From Serratia marcescens (GTDB taxonomy: Bacteria > Pseudomonadota > Gammaproteobacteria > Enterobacterales > Enterobacteriaceae): DNA of 64,000 nt. This document shows positions 43,691 to 53,328 of the stretch, one piece after another. Made by a program: the position numbers and the translations under genes. Under the pieces are notes generated by a model, which worked only from the letters and a program-made list of their open reading frames with translations, had not been told where the DNA came from and searched no databases. The DNA lies in contig JADMXW010000001.1 of the NCBI GenBank assembly GCA_015548865.1, forward strand, positions 303,715-367,714, given 5' to 3'. How positions within the stretch are numbered: position 1 is the stretch's first letter; every line of letters begins with the position of its first letter.

Positions 43691-44038
43691 CTACACGTAG
43701 ATGTTGATTTTATTCTCTTCGGTCGGCTTATTAACGCCTTCCTCTTTGGCAGTGGATGTGGATGCTGCCTGCTGCTGTTTACTCTCTGATGACTCGTTTT
43801 GTAACCGGGCTATTTGGGCCTGAAGCGCCTGAATTTGCGCCTGAATCAACTGCTGCTGTTCCTGGATGCTGGCTTTTTCTTCGTCTGTGCTGGCTTTCTC
43901 GAGGGAAGAAGAGAGCTCTTTGGCTTGCTGCGTTAGCGTTTTAATCTGCTGATTAAGACGAGCAATTTGTTGCTCGTTGCTTGTACCTGAGCTCGCGCTG
44001 CTGCCAGAAGCAGACGACACTGCGCTGATGCTGGTCAT
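43691..44038 (-). CDS. FlxA-like family protein, coiled coil
   Basis: 115-residue protein that matches the FlxA-like pattern (PF14282): a Ser-rich N-terminus (MTSISAVSSASGSSASSGTS), a long heptad-rich coiled coil (about 22-85: IARLNQQIKTLTQQAKELSS and QIQALQAQIARLQ) and a polar tail. In E. coli flxA is expressed with flagellar class 3 genes by FliA; the function is unknown. TTCTCCTTG in plus-strand reading corresponds to an AAGGAG ribosome site just upstream of ATG 44038. A sigma-28-like promoter lies 41-68 bp upstream. Its neighbour is a chemoreceptor, which fits a motility-linked role (inference). Confidence 0.8.
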   Translation of the reverse strand: MTSISAVSSASGSSASSGTSNEQQIARLNQQIKTLTQQAKELSSSLEKASTDEEKASIQEQQQLIQAQIQALQAQIARLQNESSESKQQQAASTSTAKEEGVNKPTEENKINIYV

Positions 44039-44078
44039 TTTTTCTCCTTGTCATTACGGCACTGATTGTGCTCATAGA

Positions 44079-44106
44079 GTATCGACGTCTATTCTCTCTA
44101 GCTTGA
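44079..44106 (-). promoter_or_regulatory. Candidate sigma-28 (FliA) promoter for the FlxA-like gene
   Basis: On the minus strand TCAAGCTA and GTCGATAC are 12 bases apart; the second matches 6 of 8 bases of GCCGATAA and the first 5 of 8 of TAAAGTTT. Spacing is one base longer than ideal. Confidence 0.4.
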
Positions 44107-44303
44107 CAGGGATTTTGTTGGAATACAGAACGATAGAATCAGGTTTTTTACAGTAAATGTAACAAGGTGTGTTTTCTCCCTGTTTGAAGAGAAAATGGGA
44201 GCAACTTCAGAAATAAATAAAGTGGAATATCGATGCTACGCGGGACGCTCGGCGAGGGAATTATCCTTATTCCCAGCCGTATCGTGCGGTAAAGCTGAGT
44301 TAA

Positions 44304-45839
44304 TCAACTGCCATAGACGTTAATGGCATTGGTGAGGCGCTGGGCCTGACGGTTTAAGTTTTCTGCTGTATCAGTTGATTGCACCACCATTTCGGTATTG
44401 CTTTGCGTCATGATTTCGATTTGAGCGATGGATTGGTTAATTAATCCCAGTGCTTGCGTTTGCTCTTGCGTGGCGTTGCTGATCTCTTTGATCATAGTAG
44501 AGACTTGCAGCACTTCGTTGACGATATCTGCGATGTGTTTACCCGCGTTTTCAACCATCTTACTGCCTGACTCCACGCTTGCAACGTTAGCATCGATCAG
44601 CGTTTTAATCTCTTTGGCGGCAGACGCTGAGTGTTGGGCCAGATTGCGCACTTCGGCGGCGACAACGGCAAAGCCGCGCCCTTGAACCCCCGCTCTGGCA
44701 GCTTCAACCGCCGCGTTCAGAGCCAGGATATTGGTTTGAAACGCAATGCTATCTATCACGCCGATAATATCGACGATCTTGTCGCTCGCCTTGGAGATGG
44801 ATTCCATCATACCGATGGTTTCACCCATGATATCGCCGCCTTTTTGCGCCGTTTGGCTGGCGGATTCTGCCATGCCGGTGGCCTGGACCGCGGTTTCAGC
44901 GCTTTGCTGCACAGCAACCGTAATTTCTTCAATTGCAGCGGCGGTTTGTTGCAGGTTGGCCGATGTCTCTTCGGTTCGGGCGTTGAGCGATGTGTTGTTT
45001 TCCGTCAGACGTTGGCTGACGTCCGTCATGCCTTGTACCTGAGTGCCGACATCATCCACCAAAGAGTGGAGGTTGAGGCCAAACTGGTTGATGGAGCGCA
45101 TCAACAGGCCTATCTCATCCACACGATTAAAGTGTATGTGTGATGTCTTACGCCCAGAAACAACGCTTTGCGCTTGTTTTTGCATGGTTTTCAATGGGCG
45201 ACTGATTTGGCTTTGTAAAAAGGCATCCAACAGTAGAAACAGAACGATAGCCGCCAGCGCTGACCAGGCTGGATTGACGCCGAGGTAAACCAGCAGAAGG
45301 GGGGCCAACGCGGCGATAAACAGAGGACAACGAATACGCCAGCGTACCGAGACTTTCTGCAACAAAGAGAGCGGGGAAAACAGACCAGTGCGAATGACCA
45401 ATCCTTTATAAAAACCGCGGCTGCCCGCTTGTTTTTGCTGCACGGCTTCGTACAGAGGTTCCACAAATTTGATCTCTTCTGCGCTGGGGGTATTACGCAC
45501 AGAAATATAGCCGCTCAGCTGATTATTATGATAAACCGGCGTGACGTTGGCACGAACCCAGTAATGGTCGCCGTTTTTACGTCTGTTTTTCACCAGCCCT
45601 GTCCAACTGTCACCTTGTTGTAAGGTGTACCACATGTCCGCAAACGCTTCGACGGGCATATCAGGGTGACGCACCACGTTATGGGGTTGTGTGATAAGTT
45701 CGTCTTCGGTGTAGCCGCTAACGCGGATAAAAGCGGAGTTGGCGTAGGTAATGTAACTTTGAGTATCTGTGGTGGACATCAAGGTTGTGTCAACGTCCAA
45801 CAGATACTCCTGCTGCGTAACAGGCGTATTGACCCTCAT
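44304..45839 (-). CDS. PAS-domain methyl-accepting chemotaxis protein (Aer-like)
   Basis: Membrane-bound chemoreceptor of 511 residues. The N-terminal PAS domain (about 1-125: [74 protein letters not shown]) is typical of Aer, which senses redox through FAD. It is followed by two membrane stretches near 170-215, a HAMP region, and the signalling hairpin tip ([40 protein letters not shown]). There is no C-terminal NWETF-type pentapeptide, so adaptation would depend on other receptors, as in Aer. ATG 45839 has AGGGG 7 bases upstream; an ATG six codons earlier is possible. Confidence 0.93.
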   Translation of the reverse strand: MRVNTPVTQQEYLLDVDTTLMSTTDTQSYITYANSAFIRVSGYTEDELITQPHNVVRHPDMPVEAFADMWYTLQQGDSWTGLVKNRRKNGDHYWVRANVTPVYHNNQLSGYISVRNTPSAEEIKFVEPLYEAVQQKQAGSRGFYKGLVIRTGLFSPLSLLQKVSVRWRIRCPLFIAALAPLLLVYLGVNPAWSALAAIVLFLLLDAFLQSQISRPLKTMQKQAQSVVSGRKTSHIHFNRVDEIGLLMRSINQFGLNLHSLVDDVGTQVQGMTDVSQRLTENNTSLNARTEETSANLQQTAAAIEEITVAVQQSAETAVQATGMAESASQTAQKGGDIMGETIGMMESISKASDKIVDIIGVIDSIAFQTNILALNAAVEAARAGVQGRGFAVVAAEVRNLAQHSASAAKEIKTLIDANVASVESGSKMVENAGKHIADIVNEVLQVSTMIKEISNATQEQTQALGLINQSIAQIEIMTQSNTEMVVQSTDTAENLNRQAQRLTNAINVYGS

Positions 45840-45857
45840 TTGGAACCCCTGGTGCAA

Positions 45858-46331
45858 TTATGGTGCTGTGTTAATAAATTCATGCCTTGTTAAGGACATG
45901 CAAAATTAAAGGTTATTAATTTATGTCATCGCGCTAATGATCATAAAAATGTAATAACTTCACACTGATGACGTTTGCCACATCACTGTGGGCGCGGGGT
46001 ACAACAATCCCGAGTTCGAATTTGAACACGAAGACATCAGAGCGTGTAAATTTATGATGTTGCTGAGGATGCTGTCAATTCATTCATTTTTAAATAGCAC
46101 TTTTTTAAATATAAATTCCATTGAATATAATGAGTTAAAACACTCGATTATAATAATTTCATGTGAAACTACAGACCGAAATGAAAGAATGAATTGTTAC
46201 CGTGGTTTGCAAATTTGTTCAAATTTGTGAACAAATGGCGTTGTGTTATTTGTGGGAAAAATCTGAGAATCCCTTGAAAAGGTTACGAAAGAAACCAAAA
46301 AGATTAATGAGTCATAAAATAGAAAAATAAA
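45858..46331. other. Intergenic region upstream of the chemoreceptor gene
   Basis: About 475 bases, AT-rich, between the chemoreceptor and the garD terminator. It contains an inverted repeat (TTTGTTCA, 6 bases, TGAACAAA at 46214-46235). A GTG-initiated 80-codon frame at 45988-46230 lacks a ribosome site and is not called. Confidence 0.5.
46214..46235. repeat. Inverted repeat TTTGTTCA-N6-TGAACAAA
   Basis: A perfect 8-bp dyad with a 6-base centre in the AT-rich stretch between garD and the chemoreceptor. It is a possible protein-binding site; no matching regulator is recognised. Confidence 0.4.
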
Positions 46332-46358
46332 CGCCGGTCAACAAAATGTTGCCCGGCG
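46332..46358 (-). terminator. Rho-independent terminator after garD
   Basis: CGCCGG...CCGGCG with an inner CAAC/GTTG pair and one mismatch. On the minus strand it is followed by TTTATTTTTCTATTTT. It lies 22 bp after the garD stop. Confidence 0.8.
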
Positions 46359-46380
46359 AAATATAAAAAAGGTTTATTTA

Positions 46381-47955
46381 TCAAGTTACAGGCGCAGGAT
46401 TGAATACCGCAAGCGCGTTATGGAGGCCCCATTGATCTGACCAGGTTTTCTTCCTCCCACTGGCAATGTCGAGGATAAAATGGAACAGCTCCCAGCCAAC
46501 ATCTTCAATGGTGGCATCGCCGGTAGCGATTGTGCCTGCATTGATGTCCATCAAATCATGCCATCTTTCCGCTAATGCAGTGCGTGTCGCCATTTTGATC
46601 ACGGGCACGGCTAACAGACCATAAGGTGTGCCTCGTCCGGTGGTGAAGACTTGCACGGTAATTCCCGATGCTAACTGCTGGGTGCCACACACAAAGTCAC
46701 TGGCGGGTGTTGCTGCGTAGATCAAACCGCGTTTGGTTGGACGTTGCCCCGGAGAGAGCACCTCGGAAATGGCGCTTTGGCCTGATTTGGCAATGGAGCC
46801 AAGCGCTTTTTCTACCACGTTTGCCAGCCCGCCTTTTTTGTTACCGGGAGAGGGGTTGGCACTGCGATCGGTTTTGCCGGTATCCAGATAATTGTCATAC
46901 CAGGCCATCTCTTCGAGCAGTCGGCGGCCCACTTCTTCGGTCGCTGCTCGTGGGGTGAGAAGGTGGATGGCATCGCGCACTTCGGTCACTTCCGAAAACA
47001 TCACGGTGGCCCCGCAGCGCACCAGTAAGTCTGAGGCATAACCCACTGCTGGGTTTGCGGTGACGCCGGAGAAGGCATCGCTGCCCCCGCACTGCATCCC
47101 TACCACCAGCTCAGAGGCCGGGCAGGTTTCCCGACGGCGTTGGTTTAGTCGTTGCAGGTGGCGGTCCGCCATGGTGAGAATATCATCGACCATCGACTGG
47201 AACCCCACATGATGCTCATCTTGCAAACGCACAATACTGGTATCATCCAGCGAAATGGCATGTACATCGGGGGTGCCTTCCAATAGACGTTCAGGTTGCA
47301 GTTTTTCACAGCCGAGGCCGACAACCAGTACTTCACCGCCAAAATTGGGGTTCAGCGCCAGATTGTGAATGGTGCGAATAGGCACCACGGCAGCGGGCGC
47401 GTTAATGGCAACGCCACAACCGTAAAGATGATTTAACGCCACCACGCCATCAACATTCGGATAACGGGGGAGCAGATCGCGTTCGATCAGTTTGACCACG
47501 TAGTCAACCACGCCTGCGACGCAGTGCACACTGGTCGTGATACCGAGCAAGTTTTTGCTGCCGACACTGCCGTCAGGGTTGCGATAACCTTCGAAAGTAT
47601 AACCTTCCAGCGGGGGTAAGGGCGCAGGCACTTTTGTTGCTAACGGCAGGGTTTCCAACGGTGGCGCATCCGGTAATTCTACCAGGGATTCATCAATCCA
47701 ACTGCCACGGGAAATGGGTCTTACTGCATAACCAATAATTTCGCCATAACGAATAATGGCTTCTGCGGTATTAATGTCGCTAAGAGCAACTTTATGCCCT
47801 TGAGGAACATGTTCAATTAATTCAAGCCCATCTGAAAAACGGGTGCCAGCACGTAATCCATTATTATTTACTACAATAGCAACATTATCGGATTCGTGGA
47901 CTTTAATATAAAGCGGTTTTTCCAGTGTGGAATCTGTCACTTTTTTTTCTGACAT
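46381..47955 (-). CDS. garD: Galactarate dehydratase GarD
   Basis: Iron-dependent dehydratase of the UxaA/GarD family converting galactarate (mucate) to 5-keto-4-deoxy-D-glucarate. It has 524 residues (E. coli 523) and is nearly colinear: an N-terminal SAF domain (about 15-100: [32 protein letters not shown]), the GD core with [40 protein letters not shown] and the family end FNPAPVT. The metal-binding His and Cys residues of those motifs are intact. ATG 47955 (MSEKKVTD) is chosen over a 12-codon extension as it fits homologues. It is divergent from gudP and ends in its own terminator. Confidence 0.97.
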   Translation of the reverse strand: MSEKKVTDSTLEKPLYIKVHESDNVAIVVNNNGLRAGTRFSDGLELIEHVPQGHKVALSDINTAEAIIRYGEIIGYAVRPISRGSWIDESLVELPDAPPLETLPLATKVPAPLPPLEGYTFEGYRNPDGSVGSKNLLGITTSVHCVAGVVDYVVKLIERDLLPRYPNVDGVVALNHLYGCGVAINAPAAVVPIRTIHNLALNPNFGGEVLVVGLGCEKLQPERLLEGTPDVHAISLDDTSIVRLQDEHHVGFQSMVDDILTMADRHLQRLNQRRRETCPASELVVGMQCGGSDAFSGVTANPAVGYASDLLVRCGATVMFSEVTEVRDAIHLLTPRAATEEVGRRLLEEMAWYDNYLDTGKTDRSANPSPGNKKGGLANVVEKALGSIAKSGQSAISEVLSPGQRPTKRGLIYAATPASDFVCGTQQLASGITVQVFTTGRGTPYGLLAVPVIKMATRTALAERWHDLMDINAGTIATGDATIEDVGWELFHFILDIASGRKKTWSDQWGLHNALAVFNPAPVT

Positions 47956-48024
47956 GATGTAAGCCTTTATTCTCGGTCTGTAAAATAACATTCGTTACTA
48001 TCGCTGTCGGCTAATTCTTCATTG

Positions 48025-48040
48025 CTCGTGAACGAGTATA
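48025..48040 (-). promoter_or_regulatory. Palindrome at the putative garD promoter
   Basis: CTCGTGAACGAG (48025-48036) is followed by TATA; on the minus strand TATACT (48040-48035) would be the garD -10. Its core TCGTGAA also occurs in the gudP (48217-48223) and gudX (50297-50303) promoter modules, so it may be a shared activator half-site. Confidence 0.3.
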
Positions 48041-48125
48041 AAGCCCATACACGGTGGGTGCATTATGCAAGTGACCTATTTTTTACCGTTAATCCTGTTT
48101 TTTCTATGGCGTTAAGACAATAAGA

Positions 48126-48141
48126 GGTGAGTGCTATCACA
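48126..48141. promoter_or_regulatory. CRP-like site in the garD-gudP control region
   Basis: GGTGA, 6 bases, TCACA: 9 of 10 bases of the CRP core (TGTGA-N6-TCACA) with correct spacing. It lies about 205 bp upstream of the predicted gudP start point and about 170 bp upstream of garD, and would give catabolite control of one or both. Confidence 0.55.
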
Positions 48142-48210
48142 CATCGCCCTGCGCGGGTTCTTGGTGTGGTGAGTGGGGCTATGCGCAATGTGATGTGCCG
48201 CGCGAATCGT

Positions 48211-48324
48211 TGATTTTCGTGAAATACCTCCCAGTGAATAGGGCAACTGCACCAACATATTTAAAAACCGATTTTCAATGTTGTGCTTTTCGCTAGTGAG
48301 CCTGCAATTGACGGAATTTATAAT
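48211..48324 (+). promoter_or_regulatory. gudP promoter module (shared with gudX)
   Basis: A consensus -10 TATAAT at 48319-48324, with a poor -35 region (GTGAGC), implies an activator. Upstream blocks TTTCGTGAA, ACCTC, AATGTTGTGC and TGAGCCTGC recur at identical spacing before gudX (50291-50404). About 66 of 114 positions match without gaps. The TSS would be near 48331, giving a leader of about 185 bases. Confidence 0.65.
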
Positions 48325-48515
48325 CTTCTGGCGAGTGAATGATTCAGTTAACTATTTCAAAGTGAAAAAACTGATGAGTTCGCAATATAAAGCTTACAGG
48401 CTAAGCAATTATTGATTTACCACACTTTCATTCTGATAACCCTACTGCGTTCTGTTTCTAAGAATGTGTTATTGAGAATGAATGAACTAACCGTGATCGA
48501 CAGCAGGAGTTCATC

Positions 48516-49865
48516 ATGAATACAGTAAGCTCAGCAGCTGGCGCTATACAAAAGAGAACAAACGCCCGCTACTGGATTGTCGTGATGTTATTTATAGTCA
48601 CGTCATTTAACTATGGCGACCGCGCCACTATCTCGATTGCTGGCTCCGCCATGTCAAAGGAAATTGGTCTGGATGCCGTGGGGATGGGGTATATTTTCTC
48701 TGCATTCTCCTGGGCCTATGTGATCGGCCAGATCCCTGGCGGTTGGCTGCTTGACCGCTTTGGTTCTAAGCGTGTTTACTTCTGGAGTATTTTCACCTGG
48801 TCACTGTTTACTTTGCTGCAAGGCTTTGTGGACGTTTTCCAAGGTTCGGCCATCGTGATTTCCCTGTTTGCTTTGCGCTTTATGGTTGGCCTGTGTGAGT
48901 CGCCCTCTTTCCCCGGTAACAGTCGTATCGTTGCGGCCTGGTTCCCAGCGCAAGAGCGTGGCACTGCCGTAGCGATCTTCAACTCTGCACAGTACTTTGC
49001 AACCGTGATCTTCGCTCCCATTATGGGCTGGCTGGTGCATGCAGTGGGTTGGGCACATGTGTTCTGGTTCATGGGTGGGTTTGGTATTCTGATAAGCTTC
49101 CTGTGGCTGAAAGTGATTCACGATCCGAAAGATCACCCCAGCATGAATCAGGCTGAACTGGATTACATCGAAGCCGGCGGTGCACTGATCAATATGGATG
49201 CCGCAGCTAACAAAGCCAAAGTTCCCGGTAAAGAGAAGTGGTTCCAGATCAAACAACTGTTGACCTCCCGCATGATGATGGGGGTCTATCTCGGCCAGTA
49301 CTGTATTAACGCATTGACCTACTTCTTTATCACCTGGTTCCCTGTGTATCTGGTACAGGCCAGAGGCATGTCCATTCTCAAAGCCGGTTTTGTTGCCTCT
49401 GTGCCTGCCATTTGCGGCTTCGTCGGTGGAGTATTGGGTGGTGTGATTTCTGACTATCTGATGCGCCGTACCCAAAACCTGACGTTGGCACGTAAAACGC
49501 CTATCGTACTGGGGATGTTGCTCTCTATGTCGATGGTTATCTGTAATTATGTGTCGACAGAGTGGGTGGTTATCGCGGTAATGGCGCTGGCGTTCTTCGG
49601 CAAAGGCATCGGTGCACTCGGCTGGGCGGTGATGGCGGACACAGCGCCGAAAGAGATCAGTGGTCTGAGCGGTGGTCTGTTTAATATGTTTGGTAATATT
49701 TCCGGTATCGTTACCCCAATTGCCATTGGTTATATTATTGGCATGACAGGTTCCTTTAATGGTGGTCTGATTTATGTGGGTATCCATGCGGCAGTGGCTA
49801 TTATCAGCTATCTGTTTATTGTGCAGGATATCAAGCGTATTGAATTGAAACCTTACAAAAAGTAA
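48516..49865 (+). CDS. gudP: Glucarate/galactarate MFS transporter GudP
   Basis: Inner-membrane proton symporter of the anion:cation symporter branch of the MFS, importing D-glucarate and galactarate. It has 449 residues (E. coli 450) with 12 predicted membrane segments. Near-identical stretches include RTNARYWIVVMLFIVTSFNY, SAFSWAYVIGQIPGGWLLDR, FPGNSRIVAAWFPAQERGTA, YFFITWFPVYLVQARGMSIL and GGLFNMFGNISGIVTPIAIG. ATG 48516 has CAGGAG about 8 bases upstream. It is divergent from garD and followed by a strong terminator, so gudX has its own promoter. Confidence 0.97.
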   Translation: MNTVSSAAGAIQKRTNARYWIVVMLFIVTSFNYGDRATISIAGSAMSKEIGLDAVGMGYIFSAFSWAYVIGQIPGGWLLDRFGSKRVYFWSIFTWSLFTLLQGFVDVFQGSAIVISLFALRFMVGLCESPSFPGNSRIVAAWFPAQERGTAVAIFNSAQYFATVIFAPIMGWLVHAVGWAHVFWFMGGFGILISFLWLKVIHDPKDHPSMNQAELDYIEAGGALINMDAAANKAKVPGKEKWFQIKQLLTSRMMMGVYLGQYCINALTYFFITWFPVYLVQARGMSILKAGFVASVPAICGFVGGVLGGVISDYLMRRTQNLTLARKTPIVLGMLLSMSMVICNYVSTEWVVIAVMALAFFGKGIGALGWAVMADTAPKEISGLSGGLFNMFGNISGIVTPIAIGYIIGMTGSFNGGLIYVGIHAAVAIISYLFIVQDIKRIELKPYKK

Positions 49866-49874
49866 TCTATTTGT

Positions 49875-49901
49875 CAGGTCAGGCGGATAACGCCTGACCT
49901 G
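49875..49901 (+). terminator. Rho-independent terminator after gudP
   Basis: CAGGTCAGGCG and CGCCTGACCTG form a perfect 11-bp stem with a 5-base loop followed by TGCTTATTTTGG, 9 bp after the gudP stop. It separates gudP from the gudX operon. Confidence 0.85.
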
Positions 49902-49924
49902 TGCTTATTTTGGTGCAATGCCTT

Positions 49925-50036
49925 TATACCCGTCATACTTCACGTTGTAGGTGCGTTGGTGGCACGCGCTACTTAGCTCATCTCTGCAACTCACCTCTTA
50001 CGAGGCTACCGCAAGCGCTGTTCAAAATGTTAACGT
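49925..50036 (-). repeat. ERIC-derived repeat between gudP and gudX
   Basis: It begins TATACCCGTCATACTTCACG, then TTGTAGGTGCGTTGG, an ERIC terminus, and continues into ACCTCTTACGAGGCTACCGC, the same insert type as at 35245 and 8754. The ERIC core and the far end are missing. The right border is approximate. Confidence 0.65.
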
Positions 50037-50290
50037 TTTATCCTGCAACTTTGTGTATACCCGCACGCTCACACCTTTTGTGCCCGGCAGAATCGCGTTC
50101 TTTCCCGTGACTGTCTCGTCATCAGTGTTATTTTTACACTTATCTTTTGTTGTCCTTTGTTTTACCGTTTTTTGTTTTGAAAAAAATGAAATAATAACGG
50201 CTAGGGGCATTAAAATATTTTTAATCGTTATTTTTCACACACGTTAAACATTGTCGACGTGCCATTTTTTATTTCTTCTCCGCATAAACG

Positions 50291-50404
50291 CTAATTTCGT
50301 GAATGACCTCGCAATGTGTTGGGCCGAGTTACCATTTAATCATTATTCTGAGACAAAATGTTGTGCACTCGCCCAATGAGCCTGCGCATATCAGTCATTA
50401 TAAT
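50291..50404 (+). promoter_or_regulatory. gudX operon promoter module (paralogous to gudP promoter)
   Basis: Aligns base for base with 48211-48324: TTTCGTGAA (50295), ACCTC, AATGTTGTGC (50358), TGAGCCTGC (50377) and a consensus -10 TATAAT (50399-50404) with a weak -35. The TSS would be near 50411, about 92 bases before the gudX start. Activator dependence, probably on CdaR, is inferred. Confidence 0.65.
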
Positions 50405-50502
50405 TTGATGCAGTAGAGCAACGAAGGTGCGCGGAAATACGTTGCCCTGTGGTAAGAACCCGTTCCCTTCCGCGCTGACATCGACCTCGGCTGGAATGCA
50501 CA

Positions 50503-51846
50503 ATGATAAATAATACCCAGAGTACCCCGGTCATTACCGACATGAAGGTTATCCCGGTTGCCGGTTATGACAGTATGTTGTTGAACATTGGCGGCGCACA
50601 CGGTGCCTATTTCACACGTAACCTGGTGGTTTTGACAGACAGCGCTGGTCACACCGGCGTGGGGGAAGCGCCGGGCGGTGAGGTTATCTATCGCACGCTG
50701 GTAGATGCGATCCCTCGTGTGAGAGGTGAGCAAATTGCGCGAATGAATCGTCTGGTACACGACGTACATACCGGTAACCAATCCTCCGATTTTGATGCCT
50801 TCGGTAAAGGTGCCTGGACGTTTGAACTGCGGGTCAATGCTGTGGCGGCGTTGGAAGCTGCTCTGTTGGATTTGCAAGGGCAGTTCTTGGGGGTACCGGT
50901 TGCTGAGTTGCTTGGGCCTGGCAAACAACGTGATGAAGTCACGGTGCTGGGCTACCTGTTTTATATTGGCGATCGTACGAAAACCGATCTGCCTTATCTA
51001 CCGGGGGAAAGCGGTAAGCACGAGTGGTATCACTTGCGCCATCAGGCTGCGATGGACAGCGATGCGATTGTTCGGCTGGCGGAAGCCTCCGCCGATCGTT
51101 ACGGTTTCAAAGATTTCAAATTGAAAGGCGGAGTGCTGCCAGGTGAACAAGAAATTGAGTCGGTCAAAGCGTTGAAAAAGCGCTTCCCGGATGCCCGTAT
51201 CACCGTCGATCCCAACGGCGCCTGGCTGCTGGATGAGGCTATCCGTTTGTGCAAAGGCATGAACGGTATTCTGACCTATGCCGAAGATCCCTGCGGGGCA
51301 GAGCAAGGGTTCTCTGGTCGTGAAGTGATGGCGGAGTTCCGTCGCGCGACCGGCCTGCCGGTTGCAACCAATATGATCGCCACCAACTGGCGCGAAATGA
51401 ACCATGCCGTGATGTTGCAAGCCGTGGATATCCCGCTGGCTGACCCGCATTTCTGGACCATGCACGGTGCAGTGCGTGTCGCACAACTGTGCAATGACTG
51501 GGGGCTGACCTGGGGCTGCCACTCTAATAACCATTTTGATGTGTCATTGGCCATGTTTACCCACGTTGGCGCCGCGGCTCCAGGCAATCCCACCGCGATC
51601 GACACCCACTGGATTTGGCAAGAAGGGCAGCATCTGACCAAAGAACCACTACAGATCGTCAACGGCAAGATTGCCGTACCCGAGCGACCAGGGCTAGGGG
51701 TTGAGTTGGATATGACACAAGTGCTGAAAGCCCATGAGTTACACAAAAAACTGCCCAGCGGCGCGCGTAATGACGCGGCGGCTATGCAGTACCTGATTCC
51801 CGGCTGGACATTCGATCGCAAGCGTCCTGTTTTCGGTCGTCAATAA
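50503..51846 (+). CDS. gudX: Glucarate dehydratase-related protein GudX
   Basis: Enolase-superfamily protein of the glucarate dehydratase group, 447 residues (E. coli GudX 446). Features: [28 protein letters not shown] with the KxK-type catalytic Lys, the metal ligands in VDPNGAW, YAEDPCG and TNMIATNW, and a C-terminal [20 protein letters not shown] with the catalytic His-Asp dyad region. E. coli GudX is weakly active and thought to associate with GudD; the same is assumed here. It is the first gene of the gudX-gudD-garL-garR-garK run. Confidence 0.95.
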   Translation: MINNTQSTPVITDMKVIPVAGYDSMLLNIGGAHGAYFTRNLVVLTDSAGHTGVGEAPGGEVIYRTLVDAIPRVRGEQIARMNRLVHDVHTGNQSSDFDAFGKGAWTFELRVNAVAALEAALLDLQGQFLGVPVAELLGPGKQRDEVTVLGYLFYIGDRTKTDLPYLPGESGKHEWYHLRHQAAMDSDAIVRLAEASADRYGFKDFKLKGGVLPGEQEIESVKALKKRFPDARITVDPNGAWLLDEAIRLCKGMNGILTYAEDPCGAEQGFSGREVMAEFRRATGLPVATNMIATNWREMNHAVMLQAVDIPLADPHFWTMHGAVRVAQLCNDWGLTWGCHSNNHFDVSLAMFTHVGAAAPGNPTAIDTHWIWQEGQHLTKEPLQIVNGKIAVPERPGLGVELDMTQVLKAHELHKKLPSGARNDAAAMQYLIPGWTFDRKRPVFGRQ

Positions 51847-51932
51847 ATGGGCCTGTGCAACGGGCGGGCAAACGCTTTAGTAAAGCAAGCTTAGTAAACA
51901 GCTACCGAAAGACTGACTAAAAGGATAACAAC

Positions 51933-53273
51933 ATGACCCTACAACAATCCACACCGGTGATTACCCACATGCAAGTCATTCCCGTCGCGGGACATGACAG
52001 CATGTTGCTGAACCTGAGCGGGGCGCATGCGCCTTATTTCACGCGTAATATCGTGATTCTGAAAGATAACTCAGGTCATACCGGTGTGGGCGAAATTCCC
52101 GGCGGCGAGAAAATTCGCCAAACGTTGGAAGATGCATCGGTTTTGGTGATCGGTAAAACGCTGGGCGAATATAAGAATGTGATGAACGCTGTGCGTAACC
52201 AGTTTGCCGATCGTGATGCTTCTGGGCGTGGGTTGCAAACCTTCGATCTACGCACCACCATTCACGTAGTCACCGGGATCGAAGCAGCCATGTTGGATCT
52301 GCTGGGCCAGTTCCTCAACGTGCCGGTTGCCGCACTGCTGGGTGATGGACAACAGCGTGACGCAGTGGAAATGCTGGGTTATCTGTTCTATGTCGGCGAT
52401 CGCACCAAGACTGACCTGCCGTATCAGAGTCAGCCAGATGAAAAATGCGACTGGTATCGTCTGCGTCATGAAGAAGCGCTGACGCCTGAGGCGATAGTCC
52501 GTTTGGCCGAAGCCGCCTATGAAAAATACGGTTTTAACGATTTCAAACTGAAAGGTGGTGTGCTGGCAGGCAGTGAAGAGGCGGAGGCCGTAACCGCGCT
52601 GTCCAAGCGTTTCCCGCAGGCACGCATCACGCTCGATCCTAACGGTGCCTGGTCACTGGAAGAGGCCATTCGGCTTGGTAAGCAACTGCGTGGTGTACTG
52701 GCGTATGCTGAAGATCCGTGCGGTGCAGAACAAGGCTTCTCTGGCCGCGAAGTGATGGCCGAGTTCCGTCGTGCGACCGGCTTGCCGACAGCAACTAACA
52801 TGATTGCTACCGACTGGCGTCAGATGGGGCATACCATCTCTCTACAATCGGTCGATATCCCGCTGGCGGACCCGCACTTCTGGACCATGCAGGGTTCGGT
52901 GCGCGTTGCACAGATGTGCCATGAGTGGGGCTTGACCTGGGGCTCACACTCCAACAACCATTTCGACATTTCGCTCGCCATGTTTACCCACGTCGGTGCT
53001 GCCGCACCTGGCAAGATTGCCGCACTTGATACCCATTGGATTTGGCAGGAAGGCAACCAACGCATCACTAAAGAGCCGCTGAAAATTGTCGGCGGTATGG
53101 TTGAAGTGCCGAAGAAACCGGGTCTGGGCATTGAGCTTGATATGGATCAGGTGATGAAGGCGCATGAGTTGTACAAAAACATGGGGTTGGGCGCTCGTGA
53201 TGATGCGGTTGGCATGCAGTATCTCATTCCTGGTTGGACGTTCGATAACAAACGCCCCTGCCTGGTTCGTTAA
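51933..53273 (+). CDS. gudD: D-glucarate dehydratase GudD
   Basis: Enolase-superfamily enzyme dehydrating D-glucarate (and L-idarate) to 5-keto-4-deoxy-D-glucarate. It has 446 residues, the E. coli length, and is paralogous to the preceding GudX (tandem pair). Catalytic residues are seen in DFKLKGG (Lys), LDPNGAW, YAEDPCG, NMIATDW and [20 protein letters not shown] (His). The 86-bp gap after gudX has AAAGGAT before ATG 51933. With GarD it feeds the shared intermediate to GarL. Confidence 0.96.
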   Translation: MTLQQSTPVITHMQVIPVAGHDSMLLNLSGAHAPYFTRNIVILKDNSGHTGVGEIPGGEKIRQTLEDASVLVIGKTLGEYKNVMNAVRNQFADRDASGRGLQTFDLRTTIHVVTGIEAAMLDLLGQFLNVPVAALLGDGQQRDAVEMLGYLFYVGDRTKTDLPYQSQPDEKCDWYRLRHEEALTPEAIVRLAEAAYEKYGFNDFKLKGGVLAGSEEAEAVTALSKRFPQARITLDPNGAWSLEEAIRLGKQLRGVLAYAEDPCGAEQGFSGREVMAEFRRATGLPTATNMIATDWRQMGHTISLQSVDIPLADPHFWTMQGSVRVAQMCHEWGLTWGSHSNNHFDISLAMFTHVGAAAPGKIAALDTHWIWQEGNQRITKEPLKIVGGMVEVPKKPGLGIELDMDQVMKAHELYKNMGLGARDDAVGMQYLIPGWTFDNKRPCLVR

Positions 53274-53328
53274 TTCACGCTGTACGCCGCCTCATCCGGG
53301 GCGGCGGGATAAAGAGTAAGGATAAAAC

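Larger units (their letters stand above)
47956..48515. promoter_or_regulatory. Divergent garD-gudP control region
   Basis: A 560-bp region with no gene. It holds a CRP-like site (48126-48141), a palindrome CTCGTGAACGAG (48025-48036) overlapping a garD -10-like TATACT (minus strand), and the gudP promoter module (48211-48324). In E. coli these genes are activated by CdaR (SdaR) in response to glucarate, galactarate or glycerate; CdaR sites are expected here, but I cannot assign them with certainty. Confidence 0.7.

Noticed and set aside
46005..46035. tRNA T-arm-like stretch (CCGAGTTCGAATTTG)
   Set aside because: No matching acceptor, D or anticodon stems nearby; a chance GTTCGAA.
45988..46230. 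80-codon plus-strand frame upstream of the chemoreceptor
   Set aside because: GTG start without a ribosome site, AT-rich low-complexity second half, no recognisable features.
48801..49787. 328-codon minus-strand frame antisense to gudP
   Set aside because: His- and Gln-rich composition typical of antisense translation of a membrane protein gene; GudP is intact.
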